This document shows positions 41,457 through 49,832 of a DNA stretch of 64,000 bases, one piece after another. Each line of letters begins with the position of its first letter. Within the stretch, counting starts at the first letter, position 1. Where the stretch lies: the NCBI RefSeq assembly GCF_009912395.1, contig NZ_WNDO01000022.1:1-64000 (forward strand), given 5' to 3'. This stretch comes from Luteibacter sp. (GTDB lineage Bacteria > Pseudomonadota > Gammaproteobacteria > Xanthomonadales > Rhodanobacteraceae). Under the pieces are notes generated by a model. The model was not told where the DNA came from. It did no database searches and saw only the letters and a program-made list of their open reading frames with translations. The translations under genes and the position numbers were made by a program.

Positions 41457-41480
41457 GTCGCGCGCAAGCGCGCTCCTACA
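41457..41480. repeat. Single REP-like unit at the end of the gamma-carbonic anhydrase gene
   Basis: Read on the minus strand it is TGTAGGAGCGCGCTTGCGCG followed by CGAC. It overlaps the last five bases of the gene, and its TAG is the stop codon. Confidence 0.85.
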
Positions 41481-42018
41481 CGGCTTCGGCGAGGTAATCG
41501 TCCTTCAGGCGCACGTAGTTGGCGGCGGAGTAGAACAACTGCTCGACCTGGGTGTCGCTCAGCACCCGGACCATCTTGGCCGGGTTGCCGACCCAGAGCT
41601 CGCGTTCGCCCACCACCTTACCCGGCGGTATCAGCGCGCCCGCCGCGACGAAGGCGTTCTTCTTCACCACGGCGCCGTCCAGGACGGTGGCGTGCATGCC
41701 GATCAGACAGCCATCCTCGATGGTGCAGGCGTGGATGACGGCGCCGTGGCCGATGGTGACGTCGGCGCCGATCAGGGTGGGGAAACCGCCCGGCGTGTAC
41801 GGACCGTCGTGGGTGACATGGATCACCGCCCCGTCCTGGAGATTGCTGCGGGCGCCGATACGGATGTGATGAACATCACCGCGGGCCACGGCACCGGGCC
41901 AGATCGACACGTCGTCGCCCAGCTCCACATCACCGATGACCGTGGCGGCCGGATCGACGTAGACACGGGTGCCGAGGCGCGGGTGGATGCCACGGAAGGG
42001 ACGGATGGAGGTGGGCAT
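41476..42018 (-). CDS. Gamma-class carbonic anhydrase-like hexapeptide protein (YrdA)
   Basis: The product has 180 residues. It is a left-handed beta-helix made of hexapeptide repeats, with metal-ligand histidines in VARGDVHHIRIG, VIHVTHDG and GHGAVIH. The start LGTRVYVDPAATVIGDVELG is typical of the YrdA/CaiE-type family. It could catalyse CO2 hydration or act as an acetyltransferase-like scaffold; the enzymatic activity of many YrdA homologues is unproven. The stop codon is contributed by the REP-like unit at 41457. It lies 87 bases upstream of the oligopeptidase gene on the same strand. Confidence 0.88.
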   Translation of the reverse strand: MPTSIRPFRGIHPRLGTRVYVDPAATVIGDVELGDDVSIWPGAVARGDVHHIRIGARSNLQDGAVIHVTHDGPYTPGGFPTLIGADVTIGHGAVIHACTIEDGCLIGMHATVLDGAVVKKNAFVAAGALIPPGKVVGERELWVGNPAKMVRVLSDTQVEQLFYSAANYVRLKDDYLAEAV

Positions 42019-42079
42019 GGGGCGCTTACCGAAAACGTGAACGCGCAGGATAACGCCTCATTCGACGCCCTGGCTCCGA

Positions 42080-42379
42080 TTACTGGAACTTGCCGCCCGT
42101 GATGCGCCCTTCCGCGTCGAACTGCGGGAAGTACCGGCTGTTGTTCATGCGGATTTCCATCGTGGTGGGCGTGTTGGGCATCACCAGGAGGACATCGGGG
42201 TAGGCCGCGTGGAACTGCGCCGCCGTGGGATGGGTGGCGATGAAGGTATCGAAGGCCTTCGTGTCAGTGACGAAGCCGGCAACGGGCTTGGGCTGGTCGG
42301 CGGCCGGGGCCGTGCGGCAGGCGCTGAGGATGGCGACGCCGAGGACGGCCATGAAGAAAAGCGTAGCGAGACGGTGCAT
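42080..42379 (-). CDS. I78-like small lipoprotein, paralogue 1
   Basis: The call is 99 residues from the ATG at 42379; the longer frame continues upstream without conservation. The signal LATLFFMAVLGVAILSAC has a lipobox Cys near residue 21, so this copy is probably lipid-anchored. The mature domain has FDTFIATHPTAAQFHAAYPD and TTMEIRMNNSRYFPQFDAEG followed by RITGGKFQ. It shares this layout with the next two genes, which instead carry a Cys pair. The block TMEIRMNNSR...FDAEGRI resembles the inhibitory loop region of peptidase inhibitor family I78. The inhibitor role is inferred. Confidence 0.6.
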   Translation of the reverse strand: MHRLATLFFMAVLGVAILSACRTAPAADQPKPVAGFVTDTKAFDTFIATHPTAAQFHAAYPDVLLVMPNTPTTMEIRMNNSRYFPQFDAEGRITGGKFQ

Positions 42380-42491
42380 GGGGGGCAGGCTCCTTGCCTT
42401 GGGGGAAGGGCGATTATCCCCCGAATGGGGGATGCCAACCATGAACGAATTCGGCAGGAAAGAGAAAGATTTCCCCTTCCTGCCCCGTTCC

Positions 42492-42878
42492 TTAGCGGAA
42501 CGCGCCCCCCTGGATGCGGCCATGCGCGTCCAGATCGGCGAAGTAACGGCTGTTGTCCATGCGCAGTTCGCGGGTCGACATGTCGCCCGGCAGGACCAGG
42601 GTCAGGCACGAATAACGGGCGCGAAACTCGACCGGGGTCGGCCGGGTGGCAATGTAGGCATTGAAGGGCGCCAGATCGGTGATGCCGCAACGGCGCACGT
42701 CATTGCTGCCGCTGAAGCCCGCGATAGGACCGCCGGTCTGCTTGGGACCGGCCGACGGCACGACCGGACCGCTGGTGTCCTTCGGGCCGGCCGGCGGCAC
42801 CGGGCTATCGAAATGGATCTGCGCGGAGGCTGCCAGCGGGGCGGCGACGAGCAGGGCGGAAAGAAGGAAACGGTGCAT
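42492..42878 (-). CDS. I78-like small secreted protein, paralogue 2
   Basis: This 128-residue protein has a Sec signal peptide (HRFLLSALLVAAPLAASA, cleavage before QIHF). A Pro/Gly-rich linker holds a duplicated AGPKDTSGP / AGPKQTGGP motif. The domain RCGITDLAPFNAYIATRPTP is followed by RYSCLTLVLPGDMSTRELRM and DNSRYFADLDAHGRIQGGAF. Two cysteines probably form a disulfide in the periplasm. It is paralogous to the genes on both sides. PGDxxTxExRxDNSR...DxxGRI recalls I78 inhibitors (PGDxVTxDxRxDRLN...DxxGRI). Confidence 0.62.
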   Translation of the reverse strand: MHRFLLSALLVAAPLAASAQIHFDSPVPPAGPKDTSGPVVPSAGPKQTGGPIAGFSGSNDVRRCGITDLAPFNAYIATRPTPVEFRARYSCLTLVLPGDMSTRELRMDNSRYFADLDAHGRIQGGAFR

Positions 42879-42914
42879 GGGTGGCTCCTTGCCTGGATGC
42901 GTAGGATCGATGGA

Positions 42915-43232
42915 TCAGCGGAAGCTGCCGCCGACGATGCGGCCGTGCTGGTCGAGCTTCGCGTGGTAGCGGCTGTTGTCGTAGCGCATTTCCAGGGTGG
43001 TGATGTCACCCGGCAGCACGAGGCTGACGCACGAATAGAACGCGCGGAATTCGGCCGGCGTAGGCTTGCCGGCGATGAACGCGGCAAACTCGTTGAGATC
43101 GGTGACGCCGCAACGTGCCGGCACCGGCTGGACGGCGGGAACATCGACGGCGACCGGAGAGGCCTCGACGCTGGCGATGGCCGGAACGGCGACGAAAAGG
43201 GCGACGAGCGCCTTGCGCATGACGTTGTTCAT
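42915..43232 (-). CDS. I78-like small secreted protein, paralogue 3
   Basis: This 105-residue protein has a signal peptide (RKALVALFVAVPAIASVEAS). The domain RCGVTDLNEFAAFIAGKPTP, FRAFYSCVSLVLPGDITTLE and MRYDNSRYHAKLDQHGRIVG ends GGSFR. Two Cys are in the same positions as in paralogue 2. It is the first of three tandem genes on the minus strand, each spaced by 36-112 bases, so duplication in place is clear. The same I78-like caveat applies: family membership is from pattern similarity only. Confidence 0.62.
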   Translation of the reverse strand: MNNVMRKALVALFVAVPAIASVEASPVAVDVPAVQPVPARCGVTDLNEFAAFIAGKPTPAEFRAFYSCVSLVLPGDITTLEMRYDNSRYHAKLDQHGRIVGGSFR

Positions 43233-43335
43233 GAAGGAGGGTCCTTTTCCTGTGGAAGTGATCGCCCGTCCCCCGACGTGGCGGAGAACGGACGCGCACT
43301 ATGGGCATCCGGGCCCGACCGCCCCCTGAATTCGC

Positions 43336-43866
43336 CTAACCGCCACGCCGACGCATCGCGTCAGCCTTCGCCTCGTCTTCGGCCGTCACTACCTGCTGCT
43401 GCGCGTCGAGCTTGGCGCCGAGGATGATCAGCGTGTAGTTGGTGGGATCGAAATCGCGCAGCAGCGCGATCTCGCGACGCGCCTCGTCCAGCTGACGGCG
43501 GTTGATCAGCTGCTCGATCTCCTGGGAGGCGAAAGGCAACGTCTCGCGCAAGGCATCGAGCGCACTGGCATTGGCCGAATCGAGCTGGATCACGCTGAGG
43601 TAGTACTCGTACGCGTTGTTGCCCTGCGGCGCCACGAGCCGGCCTTCCTTGGTGGCCTGGCGGGCAAGGCCCAGGAGGATGTCGATCTCGTTCGAGTTAC
43701 CGACGGACGGCGCGCTCTCGCTCAGGGTGCTGCCGGTCGCGATGCCGGGATCGGCGCAATGGCCGCGCAGGAATACCGTGGCGGCGATGGCCGCGACCAC
43801 CACGAGGCCGGCGGCGATGACGAGGATCGCGCGGCGGGGCACCGCGGCTGATGAGGGGTGGAGCAT
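43336..43866 (-). CDS. Membrane-anchored TPR-like protein related to TonB N-termini
   Basis: The product has 176 residues. One transmembrane helix (RAILVIAAGLVVVAAIAATV) sits near residues 12-32. The rest is a helical periplasmic domain: NEIDILLGLARQATKEGRLV, NNAYEYYLSVIQLDSANASA and INRRQLDEARREIALLRDFD. Xanthomonad TonB-like transducers carry a similar segment before their TonB_C domain; here that domain is missing. It lies 139 bases downstream of a TonB receptor gene on the same strand and may support energised transport. Assignment is tentative. Confidence 0.6.
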   Translation of the reverse strand: MLHPSSAAVPRRAILVIAAGLVVVAAIAATVFLRGHCADPGIATGSTLSESAPSVGNSNEIDILLGLARQATKEGRLVAPQGNNAYEYYLSVIQLDSANASALDALRETLPFASQEIEQLINRRQLDEARREIALLRDFDPTNYTLIILGAKLDAQQQVVTAEDEAKADAMRRRGG

Positions 43867-44005
43867 GGGGACGACTCGCGTGGGGCATCCGCGACCAGGC
43901 CGTCCCCCTGTCGGACGGCCCCGGCGGACGCGACACGGTATCGCCGGGATGTTGCAGTCCCGTGGCGGTGGGCGGGACGTGGATCACGTCCCGCCCACCG
44001 ACGCA

Positions 44006-46324
44006 TCAGAACTTCGCGCTGACGTTGACGAAGTACTGGCGCGGTGCGCCGGCCATCAGCGTCTGGTTGTAGCCCTGCGGATCGGAGGCCACATAGCCGT
44101 TGGTACCGGTGGACGCGAAGTAGCGCTTGTCGAGCAGGTTGGTGACGTTCAGGCCGACGCTCAGGCCCTTGAGCACATCGAGGTCGCCGAAGTCATAGGA
44201 GACGCCCGCGTTGAAGATCCAGTACGACGGCACCGCCGAATCGTTGGTGTACGTGATGTAGCGCTTGCTCGTGTACTTGCCTTCGAGGTTGGCGCGCCAG
44301 CCGGCGATCTCATAGCTGATGGAGCTGGAGAACATGGTCTTGGGCACGCCCACCACGTACTTGTCGGCGGTGGCGACCGTGTTGCCGCCGGTCACGTAGT
44401 TGTCCTGGTATTGCGACTTGTTGTACGAGAACGAGTTGAGCCAGCTCAGGCCCTGCACCGGCTTCCACAGGAAGGCCAGGTCGGCGCCGGTGCTCTTCAC
44501 GTCGCCGACGTTGTTGAGCGAGGACGCGCAGGTGACCACCGCCGGACAGGGCGTGACCACCAGCAGACGGTTTTCGAAGCGGGTGTAGAACACGCCGACC
44601 GACGCTTCGAAGGTGTCCCCGTGCGCGCGGTAGCCGGCCTGCCAAGTCTGCGACTCTTCGGGCTTCAGGTGGGTCTTGGCCGTGTCGAACGCCGCCTGCG
44701 AGGTGCTGAACGGCGTGATGCCGTAGGCCGAGATGTTCTTCGCGTACGAGGCGTAGATGTCCTGGTTCGCGTCCAGCTTGTAGTCGATACCGGCCTGCGG
44801 CAGGAAGCCCTTGCTGGCCTTCATGCTGCCCTGGGCGAAGGACGTGGTAGGCACGCGCGAGGTCGCGTCGGTGGTCACGTGCAGCGACTTGGCGCCGAAG
44901 TTGATGGTGAGCTGGTCGTCGAGGAGGTGGATCGTGTCCTCCGCGTAGGCCATGCGCGTCTTGGTTTCGTAGTGCTGCAGGAAGGCGCGCATGAACGGCG
45001 TCTGGTCGTTGTACACGCGATACAACGCGGTGTACTGGCCGCTCAGCGGGAAGAAGTTGCGTTCCTGGTTGGTGTTGGACTCTTCGCCCCACACGCCCAC
45101 TTCGATGTCGTTGTTGCCGATGCTGGCCTTCAACGCCGAGGTGAGACCGTAACGATCCAGGCCGTAGTCGGTGGTGCGCATGGAGATCGGCACCGTCGGC
45201 GACGAGGCCTGGTACGGCGTGGCCCACTGACCTTCACCGCGATCGGTGTGGTAGTAGCCGGTGCTGTCGAGCGTGACGCCGCCGCCGAGGTTGAACGAAC
45301 CGGACAGGCCAGCAAGGCCGTCCTGGCGGATGCCGCCACCGGCATAGTACGTGGCGTCGCCCTTGTCGTAATCGGCCGGCAGGCCGTTGAGCGCGGCGGG
45401 GTAGGCGCCCTTGCCGTTGAGCGCGTTCGCCATCTGCACGGCGCTGTTCCAGTCCGGCTGCAGGTAGTCCCAGTTCCAGCCCAGCACGCGCTGGCTGGTC
45501 AGGGACAGATCCATGTAGTCGTATTCCTTGCGCTTGCTGCTGTCGGCGAACAAGCTGATGCGGTTGCCGTCGCCCCACTGGTACACGGCCTTGAGGTTGG
45601 CCTGGTTGGTCTTCTGGTCGCCGAAGCCCTTCCACTTGTCGGTGTCGGCGTGCACGAAGGACACATAGGCCGAGAAGCCACCGTGGTCGCCGGTATCCAC
45701 GCGCGCGAAGGTGCGCTTGGTGGAATCCGAGCCGATCACCTGGCTGAAGCGCACGCCCGGCTTCATGTCCGGATCGGCGGAATAGAACTGCACCGTGCCA
45801 CCGAGGTTGGTGTTCGAGGCGGTGCCGAGTGCGCCGGCGCCCTGGGCCAGTTCGACCGTGGCGAGGTTCTCGGTGGTGATCGCGCGGGTCACCTGCAGGC
45901 CGTCGGTGACGCCGTAGCCCATCGTGCCGAGCGGGATGCCGTCGAGGGTGAAGCCCAGGCGCGACTGGTCGAAGCCGTGCAGGTTGATCTGGGTGGACCA
46001 TTCATAGGCGCCGAACGGATCGGCCGCCTGGAACTGCACGCCAGGCAGCTTTTCCAGCGCCTTGAGCGCGCTGGTGCCGGGCACCTGCTGGCGCACGATC
46101 TCGTCGGTGCCGATGCTCTGGACCTGGCGGGTCTCGCCCGGCGCGATCACGGACACCGCGTCGAGCTGACGGGCGCTGTTGCGGTTATTTGTGGTGTCCG
46201 CATCCGTGGCGGCGGCGGTCGGCGCCGGCTTGTCGTCGTCCGCGTGGACGAGGCCCGCATGAAGGCTGAGGGCAAGAGCGGTGGCGAGGGCGGTACGACG
46301 AAGAGCAGTACGGGCGAACGTCAT
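44006..46324 (-). CDS. TonB-dependent receptor (siderophore/metal type)
   Basis: The call is 772 residues from the ATG at 46324. The signal peptide is about residues 1-29 (TALATALALSLHAGLVHADD). The plug has LDAVSVIAPGETRQVQSIGT, VPGTSALKALEKLPGVQFQA and INLHGFDQSRLGFTLDGIPL. The barrel is about 600 residues, includes VGLNVTNLLDKRYFAS near the end, and finishes QYFVNVSAKF with terminal Phe. It lacks the carboxypeptidase-like domain of the receptors at 22-28 kb. Substrate unknown; the class covers siderophores, metals and small carbohydrates. No Fur box was noticed upstream. Confidence 0.92.
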   Translation of the reverse strand: MTFARTALRRTALATALALSLHAGLVHADDDKPAPTAAATDADTTNNRNSARQLDAVSVIAPGETRQVQSIGTDEIVRQQVPGTSALKALEKLPGVQFQAADPFGAYEWSTQINLHGFDQSRLGFTLDGIPLGTMGYGVTDGLQVTRAITTENLATVELAQGAGALGTASNTNLGGTVQFYSADPDMKPGVRFSQVIGSDSTKRTFARVDTGDHGGFSAYVSFVHADTDKWKGFGDQKTNQANLKAVYQWGDGNRISLFADSSKRKEYDYMDLSLTSQRVLGWNWDYLQPDWNSAVQMANALNGKGAYPAALNGLPADYDKGDATYYAGGGIRQDGLAGLSGSFNLGGGVTLDSTGYYHTDRGEGQWATPYQASSPTVPISMRTTDYGLDRYGLTSALKASIGNNDIEVGVWGEESNTNQERNFFPLSGQYTALYRVYNDQTPFMRAFLQHYETKTRMAYAEDTIHLLDDQLTINFGAKSLHVTTDATSRVPTTSFAQGSMKASKGFLPQAGIDYKLDANQDIYASYAKNISAYGITPFSTSQAAFDTAKTHLKPEESQTWQAGYRAHGDTFEASVGVFYTRFENRLLVVTPCPAVVTCASSLNNVGDVKSTGADLAFLWKPVQGLSWLNSFSYNKSQYQDNYVTGGNTVATADKYVVGVPKTMFSSSISYEIAGWRANLEGKYTSKRYITYTNDSAVPSYWIFNAGVSYDFGDLDVLKGLSVGLNVTNLLDKRYFASTGTNGYVASDPQGYNQTLMAGAPRQYFVNVSAKF

Positions 46325-46469
46325 CGGGAGATCCTTCCTGGGCATTCGCGAAAGCGTCGCGGTCGTCCATGTAACGGCGCTTACTTCCATATGACGGACG
46401 TTTTACGGCCCACTGTCCGCACGGGCTGCTATCGTCATGCGTGATTCGTCCAAAACTGAGCAGAACCCC

Positions 46470-46799
46470 ATGCCTTACCTGTACTTGGCGATCGCCATCG
46501 TGGCCGAGGTGATCGCCACATCGGCCCTCAAAGCCTCGGATTCGTTCAGCCGCCCGTTACCCACCGTGCTGGTGGTGGTCGGCTACGGCGTGGCTTTCTG
46601 GTTCCTCTCCCTGTGCCTGCGCAGCATCCCTACCGGCATCGCCTACGCGATCTGGTCGGGGGTGGGCATCGTGCTGATCTCGGCGGTGAGCTGGGTCTGG
46701 TATCGGCAGGCGCTGGACCTGGCCGCCCTGATCGGGTTGGGCCTGATCGTCGCCGGGGTGGTGGTCGTGAACGTCTTCTCGAAATCGGTGTCGCATTGA
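46470..46799 (+). CDS. SMR-family multidrug efflux protein
   Basis: This 109-residue protein has four transmembrane helices and the essential membrane-embedded Glu in AIAIVAEVIATSALKASDSF (EmrE Glu14 equivalent). The helices include LPTVLVVVGYGVAFWFLSLC and IPTGIAYAIWSGVGIVLISA, followed by GLGLIVAGVVVVNVFS. It is an EmrE/QacE-type proton antiporter exporting cationic compounds as a dimer. It is divergent from the TonB receptor across 145 bases. Confidence 0.93.
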   Translation: MPYLYLAIAIVAEVIATSALKASDSFSRPLPTVLVVVGYGVAFWFLSLCLRSIPTGIAYAIWSGVGIVLISAVSWVWYRQALDLAALIGLGLIVAGVVVVNVFSKSVSH

Positions 46800-46883
46800 C
46801 GATATAAATCGCCAACCCGTTCGCTGAAACCGGTAGCCAAACCGGTCAGCCTAGCCCCGAACAGGGCCTGTCAGGAGGATCGG

Positions 46884-47207
46884 ATGCGTCGTTCCGCGTT
46901 GCGTTTCCTGGGTATCGTTGTCGCGCCGACCTTGCTGGCGGCATGCGCGGCGACGTCTCCGCCCGAGGTGGCCGTAACCCGGCCCACCGTGGCGCCCATC
47001 GCCGTCTCCTGCACCACCGACGCCATGACTGAGGAGCCGTGCATCGCGCAGGCCCGCGAGTCGTGCGCGTCGCCTGCCGTGGACACGATCCACCTGGTGC
47101 TGGCGACGCCGGTCACGCTCGGCGTCGAGCAGCACACGAAGGCGAGCTACCAGTATCGGGCCACCTACACCTGCCCGCACAACGTGACGGCGCTCGCCCC
47201 GAAGTGA
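46884..47207 (+). CDS. Small lipoprotein with several cysteines
   Basis: This 107-residue protein has a lipoprotein signal (RFLGIVVAPTLLAAC, lipobox Cys near residue 21). The mature part contains five further Cys (SCTT, EPCIAQ, ESCASP, YTCPH among them), probably paired as disulfides in the periplasm. A downstream stretch TKASYQYRATYTCPHN ends the protein. It has no recognised domain. A purine-rich GGAGGA precedes the ATG. It is convergent with the glutathione peroxidase gene, seven bases apart. Confidence 0.7.
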   Translation: MRRSALRFLGIVVAPTLLAACAATSPPEVAVTRPTVAPIAVSCTTDAMTEEPCIAQARESCASPAVDTIHLVLATPVTLGVEQHTKASYQYRATYTCPHNVTALAPK

Positions 47208-47214
47208 CCTTGGC

Positions 47215-47703
47215 TCAGTGCGCCAGCGAGGCGCCGGCCAGTTCGCGTTCGATGAAGTCCGGCGTGAACGCAGGCCCATAGCGCTTGACCACCTTGCCGG
47301 AGCGATCGACGAGGAACTTGGTGAAGTTCCACTTGATGTCCTCCGCGCCGAGCAGGCCCGGCGCGGCATGCTTCAGCGCCGCGTACAGCGGATGCGTGCC
47401 GTCGCCGTTGACCTCCACCTTGGAGAACATCGGGAAGGTCACGCCATAAGTAAGGTCACAGAACGACTTGATGTCGGCGTCCGCGCCCGGCTCCTGCTGC
47501 CCGAACTGGTCGCAGGGAAACCCGAGGATCTCGACCCCCTGGCCGCGCATCCGCTGGTACATGGCCTCCAGGCCCTGGTACTGCGGCGTGAACTGGCAGC
47601 GCGATGCCACGTTGACGATAAGCAACGTCTTCCCGCGATACGCCTCCATCGAGATCGTGTCGCCGTCGATGGTGCGTAGCTGGTGTTCGTAGATGGATGA
47701 CAT
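47215..47703 (-). CDS. Glutathione peroxidase-family thiol peroxidase
   Basis: The call is 162 residues from the ATG at 47703. The thioredoxin-fold GPx signature is clear: LLIVNVASRCQFTPQYQGLE with the peroxidatic Cys near residue 37 (Cys rather than Sec), ILGFPCDQFGQQEPG with the catalytic Gln, and WNFTKFLVDRSGKVV with the Trp-Asn pair. It reduces hydrogen and lipid peroxides in the cytosol; bacterial forms often use thioredoxin. The usual Gly after the Cys (CGxTPQ) is Gln here. Confidence 0.92.
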   Translation of the reverse strand: MSSIYEHQLRTIDGDTISMEAYRGKTLLIVNVASRCQFTPQYQGLEAMYQRMRGQGVEILGFPCDQFGQQEPGADADIKSFCDLTYGVTFPMFSKVEVNGDGTHPLYAALKHAAPGLLGAEDIKWNFTKFLVDRSGKVVKRYGPAFTPDFIERELAGASLAH

Positions 47704-47821
47704 GGTGGAGCTCCCTGTTCGTGATCGGGGAAGTCTCCATCTCATCCGCAAACAAGACCAATCGATTGATTCAACACCGGCCATAGATAACGACTATATG
47801 GAAGCCGCGATCACGTTCCCA

Positions 47822-48184
47822 TCAGGACGACTTCGAGGTCGGTAGCACGAACTTCACGGGGATGATCGCGTAACCCGAATCGGGTTTGCCATTTTTCCCG
47901 ATGTGGGGATTGAAGTGATATTGCGACACCGCCTTGACCGCCTTCTCGTCCAGATCCGGATAGCCGGACGATGTCTCGACCCGTGCCTGCGATGCGGTTC
48001 CGTCGGTGCCCACGAACGTTTTCACGATCACCATGGCGTCGCGCTTTGCCGCGATGGCGGCCGGTGGATGGGACGACGGGACCGCTGCCGGAGCCGGTGT
48101 GGGCGTGCCGACCTGTGGCGCCGCCTGGGCACCTTGCATGCATAGCAACGACGCACAGGCCAACGCGTAATATCTTGCCGACAT
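47822..48184 (-). CDS. Secreted TonB C-terminal-domain protein
   Basis: The call is 120 residues from the ATG at 48184, where a signal peptide begins (SARYYALACASLLCMQGAQA); ATG codons further upstream are possible but precede no conserved sequence. A Pro-rich linker (PTPAPAAVPSSHPPAA) leads to a TonB_C domain: MVIVKTFVGTDGTASQARVE, SGYPDLDEKAVKAVSQYHFN and IIPVKFVL. It lacks the N-terminal transmembrane anchor of true TonB, so it is a periplasmic TonB-like protein of unknown role, common in Xanthomonadales. Confidence 0.78.
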   Translation of the reverse strand: MSARYYALACASLLCMQGAQAAPQVGTPTPAPAAVPSSHPPAAIAAKRDAMVIVKTFVGTDGTASQARVETSSGYPDLDEKAVKAVSQYHFNPHIGKNGKPDSGYAIIPVKFVLPTSKSS

Positions 48185-48267
48185 CGTGAGGCGCTCCCGG
48201 AAGACCTTCATGGTCGATGGCGTAGCGTGAGCGCGTCGTGCGAAAGAGGCAAGCACGTCTGGCACCA

Positions 48268-48528
48268 CTACGGCGCCGTCGCCTGCTCCAGTTCGCGAAG
48301 CCATCTGAGCGCGTAGAGATCGTCGGGACCGCACATCGATGCATCGGGTTTCAGCCCACCACACACCTTCGGTCGCTCGGGGCGGCCGAAGATGGCGCAG
48401 CGGTTGTCGTCGGTGAGCTGGACGCAGCGGACGCCTGCCGGCTTGCCCTGCGGCATGCCCGGGATAGGCGAGCTGATCGACGGAGCGATGCAGCGCGCGC
48501 CACAACCCGGACGGCAGGCGAGGGGCAC
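48268..48528 (-). CDS. YkgJ-type cysteine-cluster protein
   Basis: The call is 86 residues from the GTG at 48528, two bases after the aroE stop. The cysteines form the CxxCxxxC pattern of YkgJ (PF03692) putative zinc/iron clusters: [36 protein letters not shown] and [14 protein letters not shown]. The order and the RPxxCxxxxxxxxxC ending are diagnostic. Function unknown; often encoded beside metabolic genes and cotranscribed, as here with aroE. Confidence 0.85.
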   Translation of the reverse strand: MPLACRPGCGARCIAPSISSPIPGMPQGKPAGVRCVQLTDDNRCAIFGRPERPKVCGGLKPDASMCGPDDLYALRWLRELEQATAP

Positions 48529-48530
48529 GC

Positions 48531-49370
48531 TCAGAAACGCTGACGCAGTTCGCGGTAGACCGGGTCGGTGTCCGGGCGCTGGCCGTGCCAGCGCTCGAAG
48601 CCGTCGGCGGCCTGTTCGATCAGCATGCCCAGGCCGTCGCGGAACCAGTCCGGACGCAGACCGGCGCCGATGACCCAGCCCTTGAAGTCGGCGGCGGCGG
48701 TGCCGTAGCAGATGTCGTAGGCGGTGGAGCGGTCCTCCTGCACGATCGACATCGGCAGGTGGAACTGGCCGCCATGGAAGCCGATGGAGGTGGCATTCAC
48801 CACCAGGTCGAAGCACTCGCCGTCCAGGCCGTCCCAGTAGCGCGTGTGGCAACGGGCGGGTTCGCCGATGGCGTCGGCGATCTCGTCGGCCTTCTCGGGC
48901 GTGCGATTGACGATGGTGAGCGTCTTCACGCCCGCGTCCATGAGCGCCCAGGCCACGGCCTTGGCGGCGCCGCCGGCACCCAGGAGGAGGGCATCGTGGC
49001 CGCGCAGGTCGAAGCCGTGGCGTTCGGTGATGTCGCGGACGAAGCCGCTGCCGTCGGTGTTGTGGGCCTCGATGCGGCCGTCGGGCAAGCGGGTCAGGGT
49101 GTTGGCGGCACCCGCTCGCTCGGCGGCCTCGGTCTTCACGTCGGCCATCGCCAGGGCCGCCAGCTTGTGCGGCATGGTCACGTTGGCGCCATGGCCGCCC
49201 TCGGCGAAGAAGCGGCGGACCTCGGCCTCAAAGACCTCCGGTTTGGCGTCGATGGTGCGGTAATCGACGGCGATACCGACCTGTTTGGCGAACGCCGAGT
49301 GGATCTCGGGGGACAGCGAGTGCGCGATCGGATGACCGAAAATGGCGAAACGGCGAGCTTCGACGCTCAT
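48531..49370 (-). CDS. aroE: Shikimate dehydrogenase
   Basis: This 279-residue enzyme of the shikimate pathway reduces 3-dehydroshikimate with NADPH. Substrate-binding motifs are [33 protein letters not shown] (catalytic Lys) and [20 protein letters not shown] (catalytic Asp). The Rossmann motif is [20 protein letters not shown], with [12 protein letters not shown] for NADP recognition. The C-terminal [19 protein letters not shown] is conserved. The start ATG at 49370 lies after a Shine-Dalgarno-like GGAG. Confidence 0.95.
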   Translation of the reverse strand: MSVEARRFAIFGHPIAHSLSPEIHSAFAKQVGIAVDYRTIDAKPEVFEAEVRRFFAEGGHGANVTMPHKLAALAMADVKTEAAERAGAANTLTRLPDGRIEAHNTDGSGFVRDITERHGFDLRGHDALLLGAGGAAKAVAWALMDAGVKTLTIVNRTPEKADEIADAIGEPARCHTRYWDGLDGECFDLVVNATSIGFHGGQFHLPMSIVQEDRSTAYDICYGTAAADFKGWVIGAGLRPDWFRDGLGMLIEQAADGFERWHGQRPDTDPVYRELRQRF

Positions 49371-49504
49371 GAACTCTCCTGGCTCTTGGCCGGGCACCGC
49401 GCCCAGCGGGCCGATTCTAGCAATGCCGTCATGAAGGGCGGTCGCGACCCGTGAGACGGAGGCCTCCTAACGTGCGCCCCGACACCTACCCACGGAGTGC
49501 CGCC

Positions 49505-49720
49505 ATGAACACGCTCTCGCCGAACCGCCTTCGCGCCCTCATCGCCATGGCCTGGCTGGTCGCCGGGGCCCTGTTGCTCCTGCTTACCCCACTGTCGGGT
49601 CACAGCGAGTCACTGGGTTGGACGCCGGCCTTCTGGCTGCTCGCCGCGCCGGCGAGCGTGCTGCTGGCGATGCGCCCCCGCTTGCCACTGGACCTGCTGG
49701 CCGCGCTGTTCCATCGCTGA
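49505..49720 (+). CDS. Small two-helix membrane protein
   Basis: The call is 71 residues from the ATG at 49505. There are two hydrophobic helices (LIAMAWLVAGALLLLLTPLS and TPAFWLLAAPASVLLAMRP), short basic ends and no recognised family. The reading frame and positive-inside pattern make it a plausible inner-membrane protein. It lies between the divergent aroE and the aldose epimerase gene. Confidence 0.55.
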   Translation: MNTLSPNRLRALIAMAWLVAGALLLLLTPLSGHSESLGWTPAFWLLAAPASVLLAMRPRLPLDLLAALFHR

Positions 49721-49832
49721 GCGATGCCGTTTACGTCGAGCGGCTCGCGCTTTGCCGCAGGGCGGCTTGCGCATTAATCCTACAATATGCTTGCATGCCG
49801 AAGCCCACGACGGGTCGCAACGGGGATACGAA

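Noticed and set aside
40564-42102. 512-codon plus-strand open frame opposite prlC and the gamma-carbonic anhydrase gene
   Set aside because: Same kind of antisense shadow; the minus-strand genes carry the diagnostic motifs.
43616-46444. 942-codon plus-strand open frame opposite the TonB receptor
   Set aside because: Mirror of a GC-rich receptor gene. The composition is dominated by Arg, Gly, Val and His with no recognisable domain or start signal.
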